From Candidatus Nanoarchaeia archaeon (GTDB lineage: Archaea > Nanobdellota > Nanobdellia > Tiddalikarchaeales > Tiddalikarchaeaceae): a stretch of 13,545 nucleotides of DNA. The stretch spans positions 1-13,545 of the forward strand of contig JAQVLH010000013.1 in assembly GCA_028704265.1 (NCBI GenBank), in the 5' to 3' direction. Below are positions 6,869-12,499 of this stretch, piece by piece (within the stretch, counting starts at the first letter, position 1; every line of letters begins with the position of its first letter). The notes under the pieces were generated by a model that was not told the DNA's origin, did no database searches, and saw nothing but the letters and a program-made list of their open reading frames with translations. The translations under genes and the position numbers were made by a program.

Positions 6869-7058
6869 CAATACCTACCCATTCATATGCAAAAAATATT
6901 GAAGTTATTGCAAGTATAATCAAAGTAACCATTAAAACATAAGTGTAAAGGACTGAATTTACAAAAAGTAAAGCTGCTAATACTAAAAATAGCACTGCTT
7001 GTGAAATATAAATAAATTCGATTTTATTAATATCTTTATCAAATTTTTTCTTTTCCAT
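6852..7058 (-). CDS. Small two-TM membrane protein, unknown function (68 aa)
   Basis: The protein has a charged N-terminus (MEKKKFDKDINKIEF), then two hydrophobic segments at about 16-36 and 40-60, and a short charged tail (NKFK). I do not recognise a family. It is the first gene of a minus-strand cluster with the ABC ATPase and permease, 23 nt before the ATPase gene, so a role with the exporter (assembly, sensing, accessory subunit) is a reasonable guess by context only. The ATG at 7058 sits about 27 nt from a good TATA-like box, which supports both the start and a leaderless mRNA. Confidence 0.7.
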   Translation of the reverse strand: MEKKKFDKDINKIEFIYISQAVLFLVLAALLFVNSVLYTYVLMVTLIILAITSIFFAYEWVGIENKFK

Positions 7059-7080
7059 AAGACTATTATTTTATTCATGA

Positions 7081-7089
7081 TTTATAAAG
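7081..7089 (-). promoter_or_regulatory. TATA-like box for the transporter cluster
   Basis: The element reads ctttataaa on the minus strand and is centred 27 nt before the ATG at 7058. It is only 8 nt from the palindrome at 7098-7114, so a protein bound there would lie in the BRE/upstream region of this promoter. Confidence 0.5.
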
Positions 7090-7097
7090 TTAATTCT

Positions 7098-7114
7098 AAA
7101 GGTTTAAAACCTTT
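7098..7114. promoter_or_regulatory. 17-bp palindrome over the TATA-like box of the membrane regulator gene
   Basis: The sequence aaaggtttaaaaccttt is a perfect palindrome (8-bp arms, 1-nt centre) in the 76-nt gap between divergent genes. Its centre tttaaaa lies about 28-29 nt before the ATG at 7135, where a TATA box is expected. A dimeric winged-helix protein is encoded immediately downstream. An operator for autoregulation and for control of the divergent exporter promoter is the natural inference; a TATA box that happens to be symmetrical is the alternative. Confidence 0.5.
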
Positions 7115-7134
7115 AAACTGTTACTTTAAAAAAT

Positions 7135-8034
7135 ATGAAAAAAGCGATTTTTTTAGCTTTTATACTATTATTTATAGGAAATTGCTATTGTGCTCAAAAT
7201 GCGAATAAAATAGAATCTTATATTGAAATTAATGATGATTTAAGCATTGTTCAAAGGATTAATTTTACAATGCAAAATGAGGATTCAAAGAATCTTTCAA
7301 GTGTTTTATTATTAATGCCATTTATGCCCCAAAGATTTGATGTAATTGATTCTGATTCAAAATTACTTAATTATTCAACAAGCATTTCAAATGGAATATT
7401 TGTAATAATAGTTAATGACATATTTAAAGAAAATAGCCAAAAAAATTATATTGTAAGAATTTATGATAGTTCAGTAGTTACTAATTTTGGAGATTCTAAT
7501 GTTTTTTCTTATAATTTTTTATCTTATTATAATCTTGAATCTTTTAATTTAAAATTAATATTGCCACATAATTATGCAATAATTTCAAATCAGGGCAATG
7601 CAATTAATCCTTTACCCAATAAACTTTATTCAAGCAATGAAGTTATTATAATGGAATGGAATCAAAAATTAGGTTATTTGGAATCAAAATCATTTCTTGT
7701 TTTTTTTGAAAAAATAAGCGGCAGCAATTCAACAGTAATTATTATTATCTTAACATTTATATCAAGTTTTATTATAGGTGCAGTAACTATTTATTTATTT
7801 TTTAAAAAATCAAGGTCTAAAACCCTTACTCAAGTTCTTTCAAAAGATGAAAAGGCAGTTGTTGATTTATTAATTAAAAAAAAGGATTTAACTCAAAAAG
7901 ATATTGGGGAGATTCTCGATTTATCAAAGCCTAAACTTTCTAAATTAATTCAGGGACTTTCAAGAAAAAGCATTATTGAAATAATTCCTGAAGGAAGAAA
8001 AAATAAGATTATTTTAAAAAAAGAAATATTGTAA
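7135..8034 (+). CDS. Membrane-anchored winged-helix transcriptional regulator (COG2512-like)
   Basis: Domain order: a signal peptide or signal anchor (1-20, ending NCYCA), a beta-rich extracytoplasmic domain (about 21-198), one transmembrane segment (200-223, VIIIILTFISSFIIGAVTIY followed by basic FFKKSRSK), and a cytoplasmic winged-helix domain (233-299). The winged helix has the MarR/IclR-like layout: LSKDEKAVVDLLIKK, LTQKDIGEILDLSKPKLSKLI, then a wing with IIPEGRKNKIIL. This architecture matches archaeal predicted membrane-associated regulators (COG2512), which could pass an external or membrane signal directly to DNA. The gene is divergent from the ABC exporter cluster, and a palindrome covers its putative TATA box. 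No Shine-Dalgarno is present. The ligand and regulated genes are unknown; the neighbouring exporter is the best candidate target. Confidence 0.85.
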   Translation: MKKAIFLAFILLFIGNCYCAQNANKIESYIEINDDLSIVQRINFTMQNEDSKNLSSVLLLMPFMPQRFDVIDSDSKLLNYSTSISNGIFVIIVNDIFKENSQKNYIVRIYDSSVVTNFGDSNVFSYNFLSYYNLESFNLKLILPHNYAIISNQGNAINPLPNKLYSSNEVIIMEWNQKLGYLESKSFLVFFEKISGSNSTVIIIILTFISSFIIGAVTIYLFFKKSRSKTLTQVLSKDEKAVVDLLIKKKDLTQKDIGEILDLSKPKLSKLIQGLSRKSIIEIIPEGRKNKIILKKEIL

Positions 8035-8108
8035 AATAAAGGGATAGAGTTACTGTATTATGTTGTTACTTATTGTAGTTACTGATATTGTTGATTTTTC
8101 CCTTATTT
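8034..8108. repeat. Imperfect inverted repeat enclosing three GTTACT repeats
   Basis: The left arm aaataaaggga (8034-8044) pairs with the right arm tcccttattt (8099-8108), apart from one extra A. Between them gttact recurs at 8049, 8065 and 8078, each followed by a similar tail (tattatgtt, tattgta, atattgtt). The element starts inside the stop codon of the regulator gene, so it could form a 3'-end stem in its mRNA. No known RNA family is recognised. Confidence 0.45.
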
Positions 8109-8309
8109 AACACACACTATTCTAGAGTATACTAATATAGAATCATTTTTAAATAATTCGGTTTAACTGTTAAAAATGCCTTTAAATTTAAGCAACACCA
8201 TGTTTTTTTTAATTATTAAATAGTTCATTATGGTTTATTTAATGTTCATATAGAAAATAGTTAATTTTATATTAGTTGGCTTATAATTTTAATATAAAAA
8301 GGCTAAAAT
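8109..8309. other. Intergenic sequence before AlaX
   Basis: No gene is supported here. It holds a small palindrome tttaactgttaaa (8162-8174), a TATA-like tttttaaataa (8146-8156) 25 nt before a 15-codon ORF (8176-8223), and a T8 run (8203-8210) that could terminate transcription. A TATA-like element for AlaX lies at the end. No tRNA-like fold or conserved RNA is evident. Confidence 0.4.
8280..8287 (+). promoter_or_regulatory. TATA-like box for AlaX
   Basis: The element cttataat is centred about 26 nt before the ATG at 8310. There is no Shine-Dalgarno between it and the start, consistent with a leaderless message. Confidence 0.4.
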
Positions 8310-9398
8310 ATGGATTCTTATTTAAAATCAATAAAAACTATAATAATTGAATCATTAAATGATTATGTAATATTAAAGGATTCAATATTCCATAAAGAAG
8401 GTGGAGGACAGCCTTCTGATAAAGGTTGGATAGAAAAAGAAGAAATATTAAAATATGATGGCACTAAATTTTATTTAAAAAATAATATTTTTAAAAAAAA
8501 TCAGGAGGTTACACTTTCAATTGATTGGGATTATAGGTATGAATTGATGAAAGCTCATACTGCTGAACATTTATTATTCGGCTCCCTTCAAAAAATTAAT
8601 TCTTCTTTTGAAATTGAAAAAATTCAATTATCTGAAAACGAATCAAAAATCTTTGTAATAGGGGAGATTAATCAAAAAGATTTAATTCTTGCTCAAATAG
8701 CTGCAAATGAAAAAATAAAAGAGGATTTGAAAATAAAAGAGGAAGTTGTCAAAAAAGAAGATGTTACTAATACAAGAATAAAAATTGATAAGATAAAAGA
8801 TGAAAAGGTAAGAATAATAAATATAGGGAATTATGACAAAGCTGCCTGCAGCGGTACGCATTTAGCTTCAACAAAGGAAATAGAATTTATAATAATTAAG
8901 GATATAAAAAAAGAATCATCAAAAATCACTCAATTAATTTTTTTAACAGGAAAAAAAGCAATAAATTATGCAATAACAAGCTGTGCAATACTTACTGGAT
9001 TAAGCAATGACTTAAATGAAAATCCTCAAAAATTAAGCCAAAGAATAATTTCAATTAATAATGAAAACCTTCTCTTAAAATCCACTATTAGAAAATTAAA
9101 TAATGCTTTATTAAATTCTATTAAATTTGAGCCTGTTAATGGCATAATTTTTTATGAATTTAATGGAATTGAATCTGAAAAATTAATAAAAAAAGCTTCG
9201 CAAGAAGCTCAAAATTCAAATGTGGTTTTTATAAATGATAATACAATAATTATTGCAGGAAAAAATTCAGAAAATATTTTTGAAGAATTAAAAAAAGTTT
9301 TTGAAATTAAAGGAGGAGGAAGAGAAATAAAAATAGGAAAAATAAATAATTTTGACATTAATAAAATTAAAATAGCTCTTCTTAGATTAAAGTATTAA
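8310..9398 (+). CDS. alaX: Alanyl-tRNA editing protein AlaX, long form
   Basis: A free-standing homologue of the AlaRS editing domain; it hydrolyses Ser (or Gly) wrongly attached to tRNA-Ala in the cytoplasm. The N-terminal domain has HKEGGGQPSDKG (28-39), the usual AlaRS/AlaX motif. The zinc-binding residues are HTAEH (H83, H87) and CSGTH (C180, H184), complete as in active enzymes. At 362 aa it is a long-form AlaX: a helical linker (about 235-270) precedes a DHHA1/C-Ala-like domain with a glycine-rich GGGRE motif near residues 334-338, used in AlaRS for dimerisation or tRNA contact. The start at 8310 gives the expected short N-terminal strand. It lies on the same strand as the histone-fold gene, 106 nt away, with separate promoters. 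Confidence 0.93.
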   Translation: MDSYLKSIKTIIIESLNDYVILKDSIFHKEGGGQPSDKGWIEKEEILKYDGTKFYLKNNIFKKNQEVTLSIDWDYRYELMKAHTAEHLLFGSLQKINSSFEIEKIQLSENESKIFVIGEINQKDLILAQIAANEKIKEDLKIKEEVVKKEDVTNTRIKIDKIKDEKVRIINIGNYDKAACSGTHLASTKEIEFIIIKDIKKESSKITQLIFLTGKKAINYAITSCAILTGLSNDLNENPQKLSQRIISINNENLLLKSTIRKLNNALLNSIKFEPVNGIIFYEFNGIESEKLIKKASQEAQNSNVVFINDNTIIIAGKNSENIFEELKKVFEIKGGGREIKIGKINNFDINKIKIALLRLKY

Positions 9399-9450
9399 TT
9401 AAGAAATACATCGTATTTAAATCTTACTAAAACTCATTTTAACCATAAAT

Positions 9451-9460
9451 CTTTTAAAAC
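9451..9460 (+). promoter_or_regulatory. TATA-like box for the histone gene
   Basis: The element cttttaaaac would place the start of transcription near 9480 and give a leader of about 25 nt. An alternative, tatttaaat at 9414-9422, would give a leader of about 60 nt. Either way this gene, unlike its neighbours, has room for a 5' leader. Confidence 0.4.
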
Positions 9461-9490
9461 GCCACCAAATGGCTAATAGATAAGGAAAAA

Positions 9491-9498
9491 AAGGTGAT
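9491..9498 (+). promoter_or_regulatory. Strong Shine-Dalgarno of the histone gene
   Basis: The sequence aaggtgat matches the archaeal anti-SD (AUCACCU) over seven bases. It lies 6 nt before the ATG at 9505 and 9 nt before the ATG at 9508. It is the only strong SD in front of a first gene in this window and suggests high translation. Confidence 0.7.
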
Positions 9499-9504
9499 AA
9501 AAAA

Positions 9505-9672
9505 ATGATGATAGTAAGAAAAGCTGCAAAAGAAGCTGCAAAAAAAATAGACGTTAGATTCCCTGATTCAGCTATTGAAGAATTAGATAAAAAAGTAATG
9601 GCTATGATTAAAGCAGCATCAGATAGAGCAAAGAGTAACGGAAGAGTAACTATAAAAGAATTCGACTTCTAA
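9505..9672 (+). CDS. Short histone-fold protein (55 aa)
   Basis: A small basic DNA-binding protein with a histone fold. The sequence starts MMIVRKAAKEAAKK, continues with IDVRFPDSAIEELDKKVMAM, and ends RAKSNGRVTIKEFDF. This fits helix alpha-1, a loop with a basic residue (DVRFP), a long amphipathic alpha-2, and the GRxTIKxxD loop that precedes alpha-3 in archaeal histones. The protein stops just there, so alpha-3 is absent or only a stub; typical archaeal histones are about 65-70 aa. Similar short proteins in small archaea and bacteria have been grouped with DUF1931 or the alpha-3-truncated histones, a placement I make from memory. Either ATG (9505 or 9508) could be the start, with the SD fitting both. 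A strong SD, a leader and a poly-T terminator suggest an abundant monocistronic mRNA. Confidence 0.85.
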   Translation: MMIVRKAAKEAAKKIDVRFPDSAIEELDKKVMAMIKAASDRAKSNGRVTIKEFDF

Positions 9673-9686
9673 ATATTAATTTAAAA

Positions 9687-9719
9687 TTTTCTTTTTTTTT
9701 ATTTTTTATATATTTTTTT
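9687..9719 (+). terminator. Poly-T terminator after the histone gene
   Basis: Several T-runs (T4, T9, T6, T7) broken by single C or A residues begin 15 nt after the stop codon. This is the usual form of an intrinsic archaeal terminator, and it is the clearest one in the window. Confidence 0.7.
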
Positions 9720-9724
9720 AAATA
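9717..9724 (+). promoter_or_regulatory. TATA-like box for the phosphatase gene
   Basis: The element tttaaata is centred about 25 nt before the ATG at 9745, directly behind the histone terminator. There is no Shine-Dalgarno. Confidence 0.4.
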
Positions 9725-9744
9725 GCTAATTTATTTTTTATAAT

Positions 9745-10500
9745 ATGGATTATCTTGGCATTGCAATAAAAGCCGCAAAAGAAGCAGGCAAAATATTAAT
9801 TCAAAAGTATCCATTAATTGATTATAATTTAAAGCAGGACAATTCCCCAGTAACTGAAGCCGACAGAATTGCCGAGAATAAAATAAAAACAATAATAAAA
9901 AAATACTGCCCTAATCACGGTTTTATATGCGAAGAATCCGGAAATGAAAATAATAATTCTGAATACAAATGGATAATCGACCCGTTGGACGGAACTAAGA
10001 ATTATTTAAGAAAAATCCCTTTTTTTTCAACGTTAATAGCATTGTCAAAAAATGATGAAATAATATTGGGAGTTTCATATGCGCCATTATTAAAAGAGCT
10101 TATTTATGCAGAGAAAGGCAAAGGCGCTTATTTAAATGGCAAAAAAATAAATGTGTCAAAAATAGATTTGCTTGAAAAATCTTACCTAAGTTTTGGTGGA
10201 ATAAATCTTTTTGAAAAAAAAGGCAATTTAAAACAGCTTTTGTCTCTTGCAGGAAAAACTATGGGAAGAAGGGGATTTGGAGACGCATATAGCTATCATT
10301 TATTGGCTAGCGGAAAAATTGATATAATGGTTGAGCCAAAGACAAACATCTGGGATTTTGCTCCATTTTGCATAATAATAAAAGAAGCTGGAGGAAAAAT
10401 AACTGATATTAAAGGAAAGTCAATCAGCTTAAAATCAGATTCAGTAATATCAACAAACGGGTTGCTGCAAGATAAAGTTGTGAAAGAATTTAATAATTAA
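9745..10500 (+). CDS. Inositol monophosphatase / fructose-1,6-bisphosphatase family protein
   Basis: A Mg2+-dependent, Li+-sensitive phosphatase superfamily enzyme; archaeal members hydrolyse inositol phosphates and often fructose-1,6-bisphosphate. The length of 251 aa is normal. Motifs: DNSPVTEAD (32-40), EE in GFICEESG (E63, E64), WIIDPLDGTKNY (76-87; D79 and D82 bind metal), and WDFAPFCIIIKEAGG (W203, D204). All metal ligands are present. The exact substrate (inositol-1-phosphate, FBP, or 3'-phosphoadenosine as in CysQ) cannot be settled by sequence alone. In a reduced genome a dual IMPase/FBPase for gluconeogenesis or lipid precursors would be useful, which is an inference. Its TAA stop shares the TTAA palindrome with the stop of the convergent NFACT gene (3-nt overlap). 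Confidence 0.92.
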   Translation: MDYLGIAIKAAKEAGKILIQKYPLIDYNLKQDNSPVTEADRIAENKIKTIIKKYCPNHGFICEESGNENNNSEYKWIIDPLDGTKNYLRKIPFFSTLIALSKNDEIILGVSYAPLLKELIYAEKGKGAYLNGKKINVSKIDLLEKSYLSFGGINLFEKKGNLKQLLSLAGKTMGRRGFGDAYSYHLLASGKIDIMVEPKTNIWDFAPFCIIIKEAGGKITDIKGKSISLKSDSVISTNGLLQDKVVKEFNN

Positions 10501-12440
10501 GGCAATTCAATTAAGCAATCTCCTGGTATGAATGCCAAGAAATCTTCGCTGTTTAAATCTTTAATATCAAATAATTCCATTAATCTTTTTGCAATTTTTC
10601 CAGGTGAGATGCCTCCAGGTTTTAAAATGCAGTATTTTTCGCATTTTGATTTAATTAATTCAATATCTCCAGCAATCACTTTATTTTCTTCGATACCTAT
10701 TGCTAATTCCATGCTAATTCCTTTGTAAAAATCTTTATGCCCATTTATTACAAAAGAGCCATGGGATACATATTCACCGCTGGGAGCTGTTTTTGAAATT
10801 TGTTCCCTAGTTACTGAAAAAACATCAGACATTATACTTTCTCTCCAAGCTCTGCTGAAACATAAAATAAAATTAGCAGCCTGAATTTTATCAATTTCTT
10901 CCGCCTTTAATCCGTCTTTTAAGACGCCAAAAGGACTTCCTGCAACAGAAGCATGAAATATCAAATCATTTGGTTCGCTTATTTTTCTAATAACTATCTC
11001 ATTTTGTGCAGCATCTTTTCCACAAACAAGCAAAAAACCATTTATAGTTCTAAGCCATCTAAATTTTTCAAACCATTTTTTTTCAGGACGCAAATCCTTA
11101 ATTATTTTTGTGCTTTCTTTAATACCTTTTTCAGTTAATTCTTCAATCATAAGTCTTGTTTGGCCAGCACTTACAAGAGTTCCCTGAATTTTTCCTTTAA
11201 GTTTTTTAGATTTTTCAAAAAAACTATTAGCAAGCTTAAATGATTCATCATTAATATCTGCATTAAATTCAGTGCCGTTTATTTCAATTAATAATTCTCC
11301 AGTTTCTGGAGTTATTTTTTTTATAATACTTGCTTCATAAATCCCATTGTTTTTTTCAGCATCAATAACCTTTAAAATTTCTTCCCAAGTTCTCGAATTC
11401 TTGGCATTTTTTATTTTTGATAAAATATTATTTATTACTACATTATTTTCAAATATCAATTTTCCAATTCCTAATAATTTTGCTGATTCATTTTCAAGCT
11501 CTGTTAAATATTCTTCCTGCTGAGTAAGCCTTTTTTTAAGCTGAATAATTCTTGAATCAAAAACTCCCCTATTTTCATCTTTATTAACTCCCATTTGGGC
11601 ATTTGAATAATAAAAATCGCAAGCCTGATTAAATGATTCAAAGACTTTTTTTTCAGAATCCATAACTGAATTAAAATCAAAGGGTGAAAAATTAATAACC
11701 TCATTATCTTTTAAATAAACACAAGGAGCTATGTTTTTGTAATGCTTGACATTCATATAAGTACTTGAAAATGATTTGAATAATTTTTCAATCTCTTCAT
11801 TTTCCATCATTCCAGGCTCTTTTGAATATTCTATTCCTGCATTAAAGCAAACTTCTTCAGCATATCTTCCTCCAACTCCTAATTGGATTGCTATAGTTTT
11901 TACTATTGATTCAAGATTGCTTGATTTGATTATTCTTTTAAATTCTAATTTATCAAGAAATGATTCTAAAAATACTGGTTTTGAAAAATCATAAGCGTCC
12001 CCATTTTTCAAAATTTTATCTCCTAATTTTATAGTTTTTAAGCATCCAATTATTTTTAATGTTTTATCGCAGATAATTATATTTCCTTTATTAAAAAGTT
12101 CAATAATAACATTAAATTCTTCTTCTCCTCTCTTAATTTTTATAATAACAATTCTTTCAAAAAAAGGCTGAAATATTTCAAGAATCATTGAATTATTCAT
12201 ATATTTTCTCATTAACATTGTAAATCCGCTTGGAGTGTCAGCAACTTCTCTTTTAAATTCACTTAAATGAATGCATTCTCCTCTCAAAGCTCTTAATGTA
12301 TATTTTCCTTTTACTGCAGAATAACCTTTTATTAATAATTCACCTTCAGAAGTATTGTAAAATTTTTCAATCCTCGAATTAACAAGAACGGATAATTCAT
12401 TTACTATTACTTTAATATCAAAGCAGGACTGATTTATCAT
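10497..12440 (-). CDS. rqcH: NFACT/RqcH-family ribosome quality-control protein
   Basis: An archaeal homologue of Rqc2/NEMF/RqcH (COG1293), which binds stalled 50S subunits carrying nascent chains and, in studied members, adds C-terminal tails using Ala-tRNA. Domains, counted from the TTG at 12449 (subtract 3 for the ATG at 12440): NFACT-N about 5-175, with DTPSGFTMLMRKYMNN (71-86) and IIELFNKGNIIICD (115-128); a helix-hairpin/coiled-coil middle (about 295-450); and NFACT-R/DUF814 (about 455-575), with NDLIFHASVAGSPFGVL and TAPSGEYVSHGSF. About 70 C-terminal residues include KPGGISPGKIAKRL. The DR pair needed for tailing in Bacillus RqcH seems to be ER here (E98, R99). I prefer the ATG at 12440, because 12449 is a TTG and the shared TATA-like element fits the ATG better. 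It is divergent from polB. Confidence 0.9.
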   Translation of the reverse strand: MINQSCFDIKVIVNELSVLVNSRIEKFYNTSEGELLIKGYSAVKGKYTLRALRGECIHLSEFKREVADTPSGFTMLMRKYMNNSMILEIFQPFFERIVIIKIKRGEEEFNVIIELFNKGNIIICDKTLKIIGCLKTIKLGDKILKNGDAYDFSKPVFLESFLDKLEFKRIIKSSNLESIVKTIAIQLGVGGRYAEEVCFNAGIEYSKEPGMMENEEIEKLFKSFSSTYMNVKHYKNIAPCVYLKDNEVINFSPFDFNSVMDSEKKVFESFNQACDFYYSNAQMGVNKDENRGVFDSRIIQLKKRLTQQEEYLTELENESAKLLGIGKLIFENNVVINNILSKIKNAKNSRTWEEILKVIDAEKNNGIYEASIIKKITPETGELLIEINGTEFNADINDESFKLANSFFEKSKKLKGKIQGTLVSAGQTRLMIEELTEKGIKESTKIIKDLRPEKKWFEKFRWLRTINGFLLVCGKDAAQNEIVIRKISEPNDLIFHASVAGSPFGVLKDGLKAEEIDKIQAANFILCFSRAWRESIMSDVFSVTREQISKTAPSGEYVSHGSFVINGHKDFYKGISMELAIGIEENKVIAGDIELIKSKCEKYCILKPGGISPGKIAKRLMELFDIKDLNSEDFLAFIPGDCLIELP

Positions 12441-12465
12441 ATCACTCAATTTAATATTCGCATAC

Positions 12466-12476
12466 TTTTATAATTA
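12466..12476. promoter_or_regulatory. Shared TATA-like element between NFACT and polB genes
   Basis: The sequence ttttataatta sits in the 59-nt gap between divergent starts. Its centre is about 29 nt from the polB ATG (12500) and about 30 nt from the NFACT ATG (12440). No second good candidate is seen, so one element may serve both directions. Confidence 0.4.
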
Positions 12477-12499
12477 ACTAAGAATTAATAACCTAATTA

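Noticed and set aside
4586..8034. Antiviral defence island
   Set aside because: The genes are a transporter and a membrane regulator with no nuclease, helicase-nuclease, reverse transcriptase, TIR, or toxin-antitoxin signature; an exporter circuit explains them better.
8060..8110. A 16-codon ORF (MLLLIVVTDIVDFSLI) in the gap after the regulator
   Set aside because: There is no TATA box or Shine-Dalgarno at the right distance, and the codons are made of the GTTACT repeat units. Treated as part of the repeat.
9469..9483. A 4-codon upstream ORF (MANR) before the histone start
   Set aside because: It probably lies at or before the predicted transcription start from the nearer TATA box, and is too short to judge.
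12441..12449. TTG start giving a 650-aa NFACT protein
   Set aside because: The ATG at 12440 is three codons further on, fits the family N-terminus and sits better relative to the TATA-like element.
12450..12499. Replication origin near polB
   Set aside because: There is no orc1/cdc6 gene, no ORB-like repeats and no large AT-rich unwinding region beyond the normal background; the gap is only 59 nt.
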